NCBI GenBank assembly: GCA_025358455.1
Contig: JANYJP010000052.1
Coordinates: 1 to 64,000 of the forward strand
Reading direction: 5' to 3'
Origin: Bacteroidales bacterium
GTDB lineage: Bacteria > Bacteroidota > Bacteroidia > Bacteroidales > VadinHA17
DNA length: 64,000 nt
The notes below the pieces were generated by a model that made no database searches, was not told the DNA's origin, and saw only the letters and a list, made by a program, of their open reading frames with translations. Within the stretch, counting starts at the first letter, position 1. Each line of letters starts with the position of its first letter. Below, one piece after another: positions 8,736 through 18,106 of this stretch. Position numbers and translations under genes: made by a program.

Positions 8736-9420
8736 TCCTTTTTTTTTCAATGATCTGTTTTATCCATACCATCTGTTCTCCTACTGTCATCCTGCTATTA
8801 TCCAGTATTATTGCATCATCGGCTCTTCTCAGGGGGCTTATATCCCTGTTCTCATCAGCAATATCACGGGCAATGATAGTTCTTTTAATCTCCTCAAAAT
8901 CAATAATAATTCCTCTTCCTTTCAATTCATCATGTCTTCTCCTTGCCCTAATATCAACTGACGCTGTCATAAAGATCTTAATATCGGCATCAGGGAAAAC
9001 GACCGTTCCGATATCTCTGCCATCCATAACAATACCTTTATAAATACCAATCTGTCTTTGTAACTCCACCATACGTGTGCGTACTTCAGGTATCTGGCTT
9101 ATCCTGCTTACATGAGCCGTTACTTCCATACTCCTTATTTCATTTTCAACATTTTCGGAGTTTAGAAATGTCTCATATTCATTTATATCCGGATTAAAAA
9201 TAAAATCTATATTGATATTATTGAGTTCTTTCAGGATTCCATGAATATCCAAACCTGCGTTACCAATAAATTTCTCTCTCATACAAAAGAGAGTTACAGT
9301 ACGGTACATTGCTCCGCTATCAATGAAAATGTAATTTAATTCCTTGGCGACAGCTTTTGCAAAAGTGCTTTTTCCACACGAAGAATATCCGTCAATTGCT
9401 ATAGTAAGCCTTTTTTCCAT
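8725..9420 (-). CDS. cmk: Cytidylate kinase
   Basis: The kinase phosphorylates CMP and dCMP. The P-loop is GYSSCGKST, close to the N terminus when the start is placed at 9420 (MEKRLTIAIDG). FIDSGAMYRT, MDGRDIGTVVFPDAD and the lid region RRHDELKGRG complete the family pattern. The open frame extends to 9492, but those 24 extra codons run through an intergenic repeat and are not family sequence. The gene is followed with an 11-base overlap by ispH. Confidence 0.95.
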   Translation of the reverse strand: MEKRLTIAIDGYSSCGKSTFAKAVAKELNYIFIDSGAMYRTVTLFCMREKFIGNAGLDIHGILKELNNINIDFIFNPDINEYETFLNSENVENEIRSMEVTAHVSRISQIPEVRTRMVELQRQIGIYKGIVMDGRDIGTVVFPDADIKIFMTASVDIRARRRHDELKGRGIIIDFEEIKRTIIARDIADENRDISPLRRADDAIILDNSRMTVGEQMVWIKQIIEKKRNDS

Positions 9421-9434
9421 ATTTACCCTCTCAC

Positions 9435-9448
9435 CCCCCAAATGGGGG
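9435..9448. repeat. Short C/G hairpin upstream of cmk
   Basis: CCCCC and GGGGG form a five-pair stem around AAAT, immediately upstream of the cmk start. It resembles the end portions of the other C-rich/G-rich repeats in the window. Confidence 0.4.
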
Positions 9449-9548
9449 CTTATTTTAAAATAATTTCTCGAACATTCATTTTTTCTACCCACCTGATATT
9501 AAATTAAATAACATCTTTTACAGAATCTCAATCTGTATTTCATCTAAG

Positions 9549-9586
9549 CCACCCCTGCCTACCGGCAGGCAGGCATTGGGGGGTAA
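9549..9586. repeat. GC-rich hairpin repeat between porQ and cmk
   Basis: CCTGCC at 9554-9559 pairs with GGCAGG at 9564-9569, and outer CCACCCC and GGGGGG tracts face each other. It stands in an otherwise AT-rich gap. I read it as another member of the scattered intergenic hairpin family. Confidence 0.5.
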
Positions 9587-9633
9587 AAATCCTTACAAAG
9601 GTTATAAATAAACTAAAACATATCAAAGGTTAA

Positions 9634-10677
9634 TCAATTTCGCGATTTCTTATAAATATTATCAGGTCTTAAAATCAGCGATATATGAGTGGATGATCCG
9701 GCAAGATGATAAGTTGCCCTGCCAAGTTCAATGTCCATAACCGTTGTTTTTATACCGAAACCCCACGATAATCCAACGGTAGATACTTTTGAATCCACCT
9801 TTAACTCTCTTCTTCTCTGATAGTTATAGCCTGCGCTGAAATAAAAGTTTTTATGAGGTATCAATTCAACTCCAATAACTGCATGCCTCAATAGATTCTC
9901 TGTAAATCCTGATGTTACCGGTTTATTTATTCCAGTGGTTGCAGGTGTTGTATATTGATAGGTAATATCAAATTTTTCCAGATGTTTCATTGTTAAGGAG
10001 AATCGGAATGGGGCATGTCCGAGCCTTTGTGAAACACCTGCCTGAATTTCAAAAGGCAGGTTCTGACGAGGCTCCCCTGCATATGTAGTAACCTGGTAAC
10101 CAGCATTCTTAATTACAATACCTGCTGAAAAAAGTTTTGCAGAATTATGCCAGGAGGCACCTAAATCAAAAGCAATGCCGAACGAAGTATATTTTTCAAG
10201 ATGCGAAAGTATGGGTTTGAAGTTTATACCGAATGTAAAAAGCGAATCAATCTCCCTTGAATATATCATTGAAAATGCATATTCTGCAGCAGTGAAATCG
10301 CCGGTTATAGCGCCTGAAGCGTTGGTTTCTGCAAAGGTTCCGTAATTGAGATATGTAAGTCCGGCAGCAAAATTACCAGTACCGGGATAGGATCGGGAGT
10401 ACATAGCCAACCCAAAATTAATACCGGCAAAATAATTTACATAATTTAAAGCAAGGGCTTTATTCATATCTGGATTCAGAAGAGCCGGATTATGATATGC
10501 CATATTCAGATCATTACCCTGCAACGATACATTCGTTCCTCCAAGAGATGATACGAGACCTGAATGTGTGAGGTTCAGAAATTCATAGACATTATCGCCG
10601 CCAGTTTGAGAAAATGAAGGCGAAATAAGAATACAGAAGAAGAGAAAAATAATAACCTTTTTTATCATAGTTGCCAA
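9634..10677 (-). CDS. porQ: Type IX secretion system protein PorQ
   Basis: The 347-residue protein has a signal peptide (MIKKVIIFLFF through SPSFSQ) and the PorV/PorQ barrel family's opening, with YEFLNLTHSG, ASLGG-like SLGGTNVSLQG and HNPALLNP. Many later segments alternate as beta strands. PorQ is an outer-membrane barrel of the Bacteroidota type IX secretion system. Position beside cmk, with ispH next, supports PorQ over PorV. The start may be the ATG at 10668 rather than 10677. A -7 element lies at 10685-10692. Confidence 0.88.
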   Translation of the reverse strand: MATMIKKVIIFLFFCILISPSFSQTGGDNVYEFLNLTHSGLVSSLGGTNVSLQGNDLNMAYHNPALLNPDMNKALALNYVNYFAGINFGLAMYSRSYPGTGNFAAGLTYLNYGTFAETNASGAITGDFTAAEYAFSMIYSREIDSLFTFGINFKPILSHLEKYTSFGIAFDLGASWHNSAKLFSAGIVIKNAGYQVTTYAGEPRQNLPFEIQAGVSQRLGHAPFRFSLTMKHLEKFDITYQYTTPATTGINKPVTSGFTENLLRHAVIGVELIPHKNFYFSAGYNYQRRRELKVDSKVSTVGLSWGFGIKTTVMDIELGRATYHLAGSSTHISLILRPDNIYKKSRN

Positions 10678-10684
10678 TCCAAAC

Positions 10685-10692
10685 CAAAGATA
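10685..10692 (-). promoter_or_regulatory. -7 element upstream of porQ
   Basis: On the minus strand the bases read TATCTTTG, an exact TAnnTTTG match, only about 8 bases before the ATG at 10677. That short distance favours a near-leaderless message or the ATG at 10668. No clear TTTG at -33. Confidence 0.4.
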
Positions 10693-10763
10693 AAATGATT
10701 TATTTAAACAGAAACACCTTGAAGGTTAGTATTAATCAACCAGGCAAAAGTAACAGCATCAGG

Positions 10764-11693
10764 TCAGGCAGTTTTGCCGGTAAGTACAAGGGCTTCATCA
10801 ATATTCGATTTTCTTCCGTTCATTTGCGACATAACCAGACCGGCAATTACGATAGCCATGCCAAGAATGTTCTGAAAGGTAAGTTTTTCATCGAGCAGAA
10901 CAAATGAGAACAGGGCCGTGAAAACGGGAATACAATTTGAGAATACATTTGCTTTTGTTATACCCATTTTACCGACAGAATACGCAAAAAGAATAAAGGC
11001 TCCGCATGATGCAAAAAAGGCCAGCTCTATTATCGGCTTAAACATATTGAAGGTAAAAGGAGTACTGAAAAAATGATGGAAATCGAGAATTATAAAGAGG
11101 GGCAGAAAAAGAACGGCGCCGATCAGATTCTGAACACCGACAATGAAAACCGGACTATAGTTTCCTATAAGCCGGCTAAGAGTCAGATTATATCCCACAG
11201 CAGTGATAACGGCAAGCAACAGGAAGCCCAATCCTTTTATATTAAATGAGAGACTTCCATCTTTGTTCAAAATAAAAACAAGTACTCCAATAAAAGACAG
11301 TATGATCCCCCCGTAATTTATAGCCTTGAGTCTTTCCTTAAAGATCAGCCAGGCACCTATAGTTGCAACAACCGGTATTGTTGAGATTAACACCGAACAT
11401 ACTGTTGCTGATACATAAGTAAGTCCGAAACTCTCCCCGATAAAATAGAAGAAAGGTTCAAATAAGGCCAGCATCATAAAAAGTCTTCTGTCAGGCTTCT
11501 TTATTTTCACGAGGTTTTTTGTCGCAATCAGGAAAATGGCCATGATAATAACTGAAAAAAGAAGCCTTATAAAAACTATTGTAAGCGGGTAAAAAGTTTT
11601 GTTTGCTTCCTTGAACCAGATGAATGAAAATGACCAGAATATCATTGCCAGCACTACAGCACTATATGTCTTAACTTTAGAATTCAATTTCAT
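10764..11693 (-). CDS. EamA/DMT-family transporter
   Basis: The 309-residue inner-membrane protein has about ten hydrophobic helices arranged as two EamA repeats. The first repeat includes FWSFSFIWFKEA, the second the GYNLTLSRLIG region. Each repeat ends with a Gly-rich helix such as GGIILSFIGVLVFIL and GMAIVIAGLVMSQ. Drug/metabolite transporters of this kind export or import small metabolites, and the substrate cannot be told from sequence. The gene is transcribed towards porQ but separated from it, and is divergent from the etf operon. Confidence 0.87.
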   Translation of the reverse strand: MKLNSKVKTYSAVVLAMIFWSFSFIWFKEANKTFYPLTIVFIRLLFSVIIMAIFLIATKNLVKIKKPDRRLFMMLALFEPFFYFIGESFGLTYVSATVCSVLISTIPVVATIGAWLIFKERLKAINYGGIILSFIGVLVFILNKDGSLSFNIKGLGFLLLAVITAVGYNLTLSRLIGNYSPVFIVGVQNLIGAVLFLPLFIILDFHHFFSTPFTFNMFKPIIELAFFASCGAFILFAYSVGKMGITKANVFSNCIPVFTALFSFVLLDEKLTFQNILGMAIVIAGLVMSQMNGRKSNIDEALVLTGKTA

Positions 11694-12011
11694 TAATTTA
11701 ATTTGTCCGTGTTTTTCAGAGTTGCGAATTTAAATCTAATAAAAGTAATTGTAAGTGATAATTACTACATTTTTAAAATTAATTATTTCTTTCGACCACT
11801 CTTTTTTATTGGCTTTTTGACATTCATTAATGAACAGTAGCAAAGACAATTAAAATAATGGTTAGTTTCGAACATGCTATTAATATGATATATTTGAGAT
11901 TTGATAGTGAATCATAAATTATTATATTTGCCGCCTCAATGGTTGTAAAAACGCCATGATTATTCTATTAACCTGTTTAAGATAAGTTAAATAACTAATA
12001 TCAAAGTTTAA
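11694..12011. other. 318-base AT-rich intergenic region
   Basis: This region lies between divergent genes. It contains the etf promoter at 11900-11930 and a second TATATTTG at 11889-11896. I see no short gene, RNA or terminator in the rest. Confidence 0.6.
11900..11930 (+). promoter_or_regulatory. etf operon promoter (TTTG-N19-TATATTTG)
   Basis: TTTG at 11900-11903 and TATATTTG at 11923-11930 are separated by 19 bases, an exact fit to the Bacteroidota consensus. The start of transcription would be near 11937, giving a leader of about 75 bases before etfB. Confidence 0.75.
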
Positions 12012-12761
12012 ATGAAAATTCTGGTTTGTATCAGTAATGTTCCCGACACAACGACAAAAATTAAATTTGCCGAAGGAAATACCTCCATTGACACTACCGG
12101 TATTCAGTGGGTTATAAACCCATGGGACGAATTATCTCTTACCCGTGCTCTTGAACTTAAAGATGATGCAACAAGTGGAGTAAAATCCGTAACTGTTGTG
12201 CATGTTGGTACTGCAAGCTCCGAACCAACAATCCGTAAAGCGCTTGCCATAGGCGCAGATGATGCTATAAGGGTAAATGCCGAATCGTCCGATGCATGGT
12301 TTGTTGCAGCCCAGATTGCTGAGGTGGCCAAAAAGGAACAGTTTGATATCATTATATGTGGAATTGAATCAAGTGATTTTAATGGCTCGGCAGTTGGAGG
12401 GATGATCTCTGAATTTCTTGGGATTCCTTCAGTTTCAGCTGTTTCAAGCCTTAAAATTGAAAATGGACAGCCTGTTATGACCCGCGAAATTGACGGTGGT
12501 AAAGAAGTTGTTAATGTTCAGGCTCCCTTTGTTGCAATAGTTCAGAAGGGTATTGCCAAAGAACCGCGGATTGCTGCAATGCGTGGAATAATGATGGCTA
12601 GAACAAAACCCGTTAAATTAATGGAACCGCTTGCAATTGAGCCGCTTACTCAGATCATTGAGTTTGAAAAACCAACTCCCAGGGCAGCTTGTAAATATAT
12701 TGATGCAGATAATCCTGCGCAGCTTATTGATCTTTTGCAGAATGAGGCAAAGGTTATCTGA
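12012..12761 (+). CDS. etfB: Electron transfer flavoprotein, beta subunit
   Basis: The 249-residue protein is a FixA/EtfB-type subunit: MKILVCISNVPDTTTKI at the start, the GADDAIRV segment, DIIICGIESSDFNGSAVGG in the nucleotide-binding half and a C-terminal arm with ARTKPV. Together with EtfA it carries electrons from acyl-CoA dehydrogenases. It is the first gene of a five-gene operon that includes both the dehydrogenase and a likely membrane oxidoreductase, so the donor and acceptor are encoded together. Confidence 0.94.
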   Translation: MKILVCISNVPDTTTKIKFAEGNTSIDTTGIQWVINPWDELSLTRALELKDDATSGVKSVTVVHVGTASSEPTIRKALAIGADDAIRVNAESSDAWFVAAQIAEVAKKEQFDIIICGIESSDFNGSAVGGMISEFLGIPSVSAVSSLKIENGQPVMTREIDGGKEVVNVQAPFVAIVQKGIAKEPRIAAMRGIMMARTKPVKLMEPLAIEPLTQIIEFEKPTPRAACKYIDADNPAQLIDLLQNEAKVI

Positions 12762-12793
12762 TAATTAGTTAAAAAACAGTAAATCATTACAAT

Positions 12794-13762
12794 ATGTCAG
12801 TATTAGTATATACCGAGAATTGGGAAGGAAAATTCAAAAAACTTTCTTTCGAGCTTGTCTCTTACGCTAGCGGAGTTGCTAAAATGCTTAACACAACTGT
12901 AACCGCGGTTTCAATAGGAAAGGTAGAAGATAATGAATTGAAAAGACTGGGGAATTGTGGTGCTAACAAAATTATCAATATAATTAATGATCAATTGATC
13001 ACCCTTGATAATCAGGCTTATGCAAGTGTAATTTCTGACATTTCGAAAAAGGAAAATGCAACTGTTATTATTATTTCAAATAACAATACTGGTAAAGCAA
13101 TTGCCCCGCGATTATCAGTGCGATTGAAGGCAGGCGTGGGTTCGGGTGTAAGCAGACTTCCATTAAATATAAATCCTTTCACGGTATACAAAAGAACTTA
13201 TTCAGGCAACGCGTTTGCTCACCTGGTAATTAAATCAGATGTTAAAATACTAACTCTTGCCCAGAACTCTTTTGACCTGATCGAAACTGCAAATAATGCT
13301 TCAATTGAAAATTTGAATGTATCTGTTGACGGATCATTGGTTAAGACTTCGGTAAAGGATGTTCAGAAACAATCCGGTAAAATCCTTCTTACAGATGCAG
13401 ATATAGTTGTTTCAGGAGGAAGGGGAATGAAATCTCCCGACAACTGGCCGCCTCTGGTAGAGCTTGCAACATTACTTGGCGCAGCTACTGCATGCTCACG
13501 TCCGGTTTCTGATGAAGGATGGAGGCCTCACGAAGAGCATACAGGACAAACGGGCAAAATCATAGCGCCAAACCTATATATTGCCGTTGGTATTTCAGGT
13601 GCAACACAACACCTTGCCGGTATCAGTTCATCGAAATTTATCGTTGCAATCAATAGCGATAAAGATGCCCCGATATTTCAGGCAGCTCAGTATGGTATTG
13701 TCGGCGACGCAATGAAAATTATTCCTAAACTGGTATCTGCTGTAAAAGAGATCAGGAAGTAA
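12794..13762 (+). CDS. etfA: Electron transfer flavoprotein, alpha subunit
   Basis: The 322-residue protein has the EtfA N-terminal domain and the C-terminal FAD domain. The latter shows [14 protein letters not shown], the [10 protein letters not shown] loop, [28 protein letters not shown] and [11 protein letters not shown], all diagnostic. It lies 32 bases after etfB and 17 before the membrane Fe-S gene. The protein is cytoplasmic and forms the EtfAB heterodimer. Confidence 0.95.
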   Translation: MSVLVYTENWEGKFKKLSFELVSYASGVAKMLNTTVTAVSIGKVEDNELKRLGNCGANKIINIINDQLITLDNQAYASVISDISKKENATVIIISNNNTGKAIAPRLSVRLKAGVGSGVSRLPLNINPFTVYKRTYSGNAFAHLVIKSDVKILTLAQNSFDLIETANNASIENLNVSVDGSLVKTSVKDVQKQSGKILLTDADIVVSGGRGMKSPDNWPPLVELATLLGAATACSRPVSDEGWRPHEEHTGQTGKIIAPNLYIAVGISGATQHLAGISSSKFIVAINSDKDAPIFQAAQYGIVGDAMKIIPKLVSAVKEIRK

Positions 13763-13779
13763 GAAACAGAGCTAAATCT

Positions 13780-15099
13780 ATGACGAAACAGATAATATTT
13801 GCAATAACGCTACTGCTGACATTAGGAGCCTTCGCTTATACAGTTAACAGGATTGTAAGCTTTTTCAGATTTACCAGACCGGCATTTCCTGTTAAAAATT
13901 TCGGAAAGAGATTCGGAGTAATGATGAATGTTGCTTTTGGACAAACAAAAATATTCCGTAAACCCGTTATCGGATTTTTTCATGCACTGGTTTTCTGGGG
14001 TTTTTGCATAATCATTTTCGGAAGTCTTGAGATGCTGATTGATGGACTAACCGGTACAGAAAGAGTTCTGAAGGCGCTTGGACCTGTATATAATATTATT
14101 ATGGCTTCAGGCGATATCTTTGCCCTGCTTGTTGCAGTATCGATAATTATTTTCCTGGCAAGAAGAATTTTCTTTCACATAAAAAGATTTGAAGGTATCG
14201 AGATGAATAAAATGACTCATATCGATGCAAATATTGCTCTTTCAATCATCCTGATTCTGATGATTTCACTACTTACAATGAATATCGGATATGTTAAATA
14301 TAACTCACAGATAGGTGAGGCTACAGTAGGATTGTTTCCTGTGAGCTCATTGATTGCGGGTTTTATTACTGAAGGACAGGCAGAAAGTTTCAGTCTGATG
14401 TATCAGGCATCATGGTGGTGTCATATTCTGCTTATATTCCTGTTTGCCAACCTGTTGCCGTATTCAAAGCATTTCCATGTATTCATGTCGGTGCCAAATG
14501 TATTTCTATCAAGGCTTGATCCCCTCGGAAAACTTCCAAATATGGACAGCATTACAAGAGAAGTAAAACTTATGCTTGACCCGAATGCAGCTTTTGCAGC
14601 GCAACCTTCTGATGCACCTGTAGAACGTTTTGGTGTAAAAGACGCGGAAGATGCTTCCTGGAAAAACTATTTTGACTCCTTATCATGTACACAGTGCGGT
14701 CGCTGTACCTCTGTGTGCCCGGCAAATATCACTGGTAAGAAATTGTCGCCAAGGAAAATTATGATGGACCTTCGTGCAAGGATGAAAGAGAAAGGGCCTC
14801 TGATGGTTAAAAACGGAAGGGATTTCAGTGACAACCGTTCTCTGCTGAGAGATTTTATTTCGGAGGAGGAAATATGGGCCTGTACAACATGCAATGCCTG
14901 CGCGAAAGAGTGTCCTATAAATATCAACCATCCGACTTTGATTGTTGATATTCGCAGGTACCTCGTTATGGAAGAAGCTTCTGCTCCGGGTGAGATAAAA
15001 GCTATGTTTAATAATATTGAGAATAACGGCGCTCCCTGGCAATACTCGGCTGAGGACAGGCTTAACTGGGCAAAAGAGTTAGACATTAATATGAAATAA
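13780..15099 (+). CDS. Membrane-bound Fe-S oxidoreductase, likely part of an ETF:menaquinone oxidoreductase
   Basis: The 439-residue protein has five or six N-terminal membrane helices of the nitrate-reductase-gamma type. Histidines that could hold b-type heme lie in FFHALVFWGF, the THIDANIALS region and WWCHILLIFLFANLLPYSKHFH. A soluble domain follows with CTQCGRCTSVCP and CTTCNACAKECP, enough for two [4Fe-4S] clusters. Paired with the CCG protein downstream, this matches the architecture of the ETF:(methyl)menaquinone oxidoreductases (EMO), here split into two chains. The assignment rests on domain order and operon context. Confidence 0.8.
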   Translation: MTKQIIFAITLLLTLGAFAYTVNRIVSFFRFTRPAFPVKNFGKRFGVMMNVAFGQTKIFRKPVIGFFHALVFWGFCIIIFGSLEMLIDGLTGTERVLKALGPVYNIIMASGDIFALLVAVSIIIFLARRIFFHIKRFEGIEMNKMTHIDANIALSIILILMISLLTMNIGYVKYNSQIGEATVGLFPVSSLIAGFITEGQAESFSLMYQASWWCHILLIFLFANLLPYSKHFHVFMSVPNVFLSRLDPLGKLPNMDSITREVKLMLDPNAAFAAQPSDAPVERFGVKDAEDASWKNYFDSLSCTQCGRCTSVCPANITGKKLSPRKIMMDLRARMKEKGPLMVKNGRDFSDNRSLLRDFISEEEIWACTTCNACAKECPININHPTLIVDIRRYLVMEEASAPGEIKAMFNNIENNGAPWQYSAEDRLNWAKELDINMK

Positions 15100-15163
15100 C
15101 CCCCATCCCTCCCGACAGTTATCGGGACTTTCCCACCCTGGGGGGAAATCTGAAAGGGGGTAA
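15097..15163. repeat. C-rich/G-rich inverted intergenic repeat (copy 2), inside the etf operon
   Basis: The element starts on the stop codon of the Fe-S gene. Its left end reads TAACCCCC and its right end GGGGGTAA. In between, CCCGA and TCGGG form an inner hairpin. It fills most of the only long gap in the operon (118 bases), so a transcript reading through would carry a large stem-loop between the two oxidoreductase genes. Confidence 0.6.
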
Positions 15164-15217
15164 TTAATATCAGTTTAACTAATTAATTAGAAAAGCATCA
15201 TAAAAGAATAGAGATAT

Positions 15218-16012
15218 ATGGAAACCCGGAAAATTGATGTCCCAGTTATGGCAGAACTCTTAGCGGGAGGAGAGAAGCCGGAATACCTGTTCTGGGTAGG
15301 TTGCGCCGGAGCATTTGATGACAGGTATAAGAAAGTAGTCAGGTCATTTGCAAAGATCCTCACACATTTAAATGTAAGTTATGCAGTTCTGGGAAAGGAA
15401 GAAACCTGTACCGGTGATCCCGCCAGACGTGCCGGAAACGAAATGCTTTATCAGATGCAGGCACTGCAGGTAATTGAGATCTTCAAAAGGTATGAAGTGA
15501 AGAAGATAATCACAATATGTCCACATTGTTTCAATATTTTTAAAAATGAATATCCTGATCTGGGCGGCAAATATGAAGTGATAAATTATCTTCAGTTTCT
15601 GAACAGGAATATTGAGGGGGGAAAATTAAAAATTGATCCCCTCGGATTGAAAAATATATCTGTAACATATCACGATCCATGTTATCTCGGAAGGGCAAAT
15701 GATGTTTATGATGAACCGCGTGCCATTCTGAAAAAGCTTACCGGGAACCTGGTCGAGATGCAAAGGAACAAAAGCTTTTCTTTATGTTGTGGAGCAGGAG
15801 GTGCGCAGATGTTTAAAGAGGCTGAGAAAGGTGACAAGGAAGTATTTATCGAGAGAACGGAAGACGCACTGAAGACGGATGCGAAAGTAATTGCAACCGC
15901 GTGTCCTTTCTGCATGACCATGCTGACAGATGGTCTGAAATATAAAAACAAAGAGGAAGAAATAAAAAACCTTGATATTGCAGAATTGATAGCACAATCG
16001 CTGGAATTATAG
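15218..16012 (+). CDS. CCG-domain (HdrB-like) Fe-S protein
   Basis: The 264-residue protein contains two cysteine-rich CCG domains of the kind found in heterodisulfide reductase subunit B. The first has WVGCAGAFDDR and CPHCFNIFKNEYP. The second has YHDPCYLGR, CCGAGGAQMF and CPFCMTML. Such domains bind unusual [4Fe-4S] clusters. With the upstream membrane Fe-S protein it probably forms the electron path from reduced ETF to menaquinone. It lies 26 bases before the acyl-CoA dehydrogenase gene. Confidence 0.85.
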   Translation: METRKIDVPVMAELLAGGEKPEYLFWVGCAGAFDDRYKKVVRSFAKILTHLNVSYAVLGKEETCTGDPARRAGNEMLYQMQALQVIEIFKRYEVKKIITICPHCFNIFKNEYPDLGGKYEVINYLQFLNRNIEGGKLKIDPLGLKNISVTYHDPCYLGRANDVYDEPRAILKKLTGNLVEMQRNKSFSLCCGAGGAQMFKEAEKGDKEVFIERTEDALKTDAKVIATACPFCMTMLTDGLKYKNKEEEIKNLDIAELIAQSLEL

Positions 16013-16038
16013 ATTAATAGAAATAATTATCTGATACA

Positions 16039-17817
16039 ATGGAAAACAGTAAACTCTTGAAAAGCGGTGAATTTCTTGTTAGCGAAGTTGAATCGAAAGA
16101 TATATTCATTCCTGAGGAATTTAACGAGGAACAGAGAATGATTGCCCAGACATGCAGCGACTTTCTTGAAGCTGAGGTATATCCCAATCTTGAAAAGGTT
16201 GAGAAAAGCGACAGGGAGCTGATGAAAAGCATGCTGAAAAAGTCCGGTGAACTAGGATTAATGGGAATATCTATTCCCGAAGAGTTTGGAGGTTTCGGAC
16301 AATCGTTTGTAACACAAATGCTTGTTGCTGAGACAACCGGTGCAGGATATTCATTTTCAGTTGCATACATGGCACATTGCGGCATCGGCACTTTACCGAT
16401 AATGTACTATGGGAACAAATTTCAGAGAGAACATTATGTTACGAAACTGGCATCAGGTGAATTTATCGGAGCGTATTGTCTTACTGAACCCGGTGCAGGA
16501 AGCGACGCAAATTCAGGAAAAACCAATGCAAAATTAAGTGATGACGGGAAACACTATATTCTCAATGGTCAGAAAATGTGGATTACAAATGCCGGATTTG
16601 CTGATACACTTGTAGTTTTTGCCAAAATTGATACCGACAGGGTATTAAGCGCCTTTATAGTTGAAAGTAAATACGCTGGTGTTGTTATTGGTCCCGATGA
16701 ACATAAAATGGGAATCAAAGGATCTTCAACAGCACAGATCTATTTTAATGATGTAAGAGTTCCGGTTGAAAATATGCTTGGCAAAAGAGGTGAGGGCTTC
16801 AGGATTGCACTGAGCATTCTTCATATGGGCCGCCTGAAACTTGGAGCTAATGTCATTGGAGCCGGAAAGAAAGCAATTAATGATTCAGTAAAGTATGCTA
16901 ACGAAAGGAAACAGTTTGGAGTTCTCATTTCAACCTTTGGCGCTCTGAAACATAAAATGGCAGAACAGGTAATCCGTCTTTTCGCTTCAGAATCAGCCGT
17001 ATACAGAGTAAGCAGCGATATTGATACTCTTATGAAGAAGCTGACAGTTGATTGCGGAGACTATGGAAGAGCTTCAATCGAAGCTATCAGCCACTATGCT
17101 GTTGAGGCAGCAATTCTTAAAGTTGTGGGATCCGAAATGCTTGATTTTATTGCTGATGAGGCAGTTCAGATACATGGAGGTATGGGGTACTCTGCTGAAA
17201 TGGCAGTTGAAAGGGGATACCGCGATTCGAGGATTAACAGAATCTTTGAAGGAACAAATGAAATAAACCGCCTTCTTGTTGTTGACACTGCCATGAAACG
17301 CGCTATGAAAGGTGATTTTGATCTTTATGGTGAGGCGGAAAAACTTTATACGGGTCTGAATAGTATTACTGATGGAAAAACTGCAGAAGAAAGTTTCTTC
17401 CGGGAGAAAACGAGATATACCAAAAACTTCAAGAAAGCTATACTTATCTGTATTCATGGCGCGACCAAACGATTCGGGAAAGGTCTCATTAACGAACAGG
17501 AGGTTTTAAATAATATTGCTGAAATGATGATGGAAACTTATGTTTCTGAATCACTTGCACTCAGAGTCGAAAAAATGTCAGCAATTAAAGAAAATGTATC
17601 AGTCTATAAAGATATGCTTGACGTTAATATATCCGATACAGCGGGTATCGTCAGAAAATCTGCCCTGGAGGCAATCGGCTCATTCTCAACGCCTGAATCA
17701 TGCCAGTCACTCATCAACGCAATTGAAAATCTTACCCGGGTGAAATGTGTAAATGTGAAAGATGCCAGAAGGCGAATCGCTGATAAACTAATTGAAGACA
17801 ATAGTTACAAATTCTGA
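16039..17817 (+). CDS. Acyl-CoA dehydrogenase (long, VLCAD/ACAD9-like type)
   Basis: The enzyme makes the first double bond in beta-oxidation and hands electrons to ETF. The core shows AYCLTEPGAGSDA, KMWITNAGFAD, QIHGGMGYSAEMAVERGYRD and RIFEGTNEINR, which holds the expected catalytic Glu. At 592 residues it carries a C-terminal helical extension of about 190 residues beyond the usual 380, as in very-long-chain dehydrogenases. It is the last gene of the etf operon and is followed by a clear terminator. Substrate chain length is not determined. Confidence 0.93.
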   Translation: MENSKLLKSGEFLVSEVESKDIFIPEEFNEEQRMIAQTCSDFLEAEVYPNLEKVEKSDRELMKSMLKKSGELGLMGISIPEEFGGFGQSFVTQMLVAETTGAGYSFSVAYMAHCGIGTLPIMYYGNKFQREHYVTKLASGEFIGAYCLTEPGAGSDANSGKTNAKLSDDGKHYILNGQKMWITNAGFADTLVVFAKIDTDRVLSAFIVESKYAGVVIGPDEHKMGIKGSSTAQIYFNDVRVPVENMLGKRGEGFRIALSILHMGRLKLGANVIGAGKKAINDSVKYANERKQFGVLISTFGALKHKMAEQVIRLFASESAVYRVSSDIDTLMKKLTVDCGDYGRASIEAISHYAVEAAILKVVGSEMLDFIADEAVQIHGGMGYSAEMAVERGYRDSRINRIFEGTNEINRLLVVDTAMKRAMKGDFDLYGEAEKLYTGLNSITDGKTAEESFFREKTRYTKNFKKAILICIHGATKRFGKGLINEQEVLNNIAEMMMETYVSESLALRVEKMSAIKENVSVYKDMLDVNISDTAGIVRKSALEAIGSFSTPESCQSLINAIENLTRVKCVNVKDARRRIADKLIEDNSYKF

Positions 17818-17847
17818 GTATCAGTATAAATAAAGGAATAAAAAAAT

Positions 17848-17870
17848 GGCTTCTCAGGAAGCCTTTTTTA
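17848..17870 (+). terminator. Intrinsic terminator of the etf operon
   Basis: GGCTTC and GAAGCC form a six-pair stem around a TCAG loop, followed directly by six T residues. It lies 30 bases after the acyl-CoA dehydrogenase stop. Confidence 0.85.
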
Positions 17871-17895
17871 TGCGGTAAAGCAGGATACCGGTTAT

Positions 17896-17923
17896 GTACA
17901 GCTGTCCGGCTTGCCGGACGTAC
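17896..17923. repeat. GC-rich hairpin
   Basis: GTCCGGC and GCCGGAC form a seven-pair stem around TT, with GTAC on both flanks. There is no T run. Function unknown. Confidence 0.5.
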
Positions 17924-18015
17924 AAATAGTTCAGCGACTGAATGATCGATGAATAAGATACCAGTTGGATCATTACCCTTTGTAAATTTGGACAAAAATA
18001 TATATCATCCGGTTA

Positions 18016-18031
18016 AGTGACATAGATCAAT
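18016..18031. promoter_or_regulatory. Candidate Crp/Fnr-type operator, site 1
   Basis: AGTGACATAGATCAAT has the GTGA-N6-TCA layout of Crp/Fnr sites. It matches the second site at 23256-23271 at 13 of 16 positions. It lies upstream of the cytochrome operon, about 85-95 bases before the -7 element at 18107. A Crp/Fnr regulator is encoded at 23349. Confidence 0.5.
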
Positions 18032-18106
18032 TTTCAATGTGATAAAGAGCATGGCATTGTAGTCAATTTTGTTGTTCATAAGGTCCTAATTATCATCGTA
18101 ATCTGA

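Noticed and set aside
14667..15086. Minus-strand frames over the Fe-S domain gene
   Set aside because: They mirror the cysteine-rich coding strand and have no protein-like features; the plus-strand gene is well supported.
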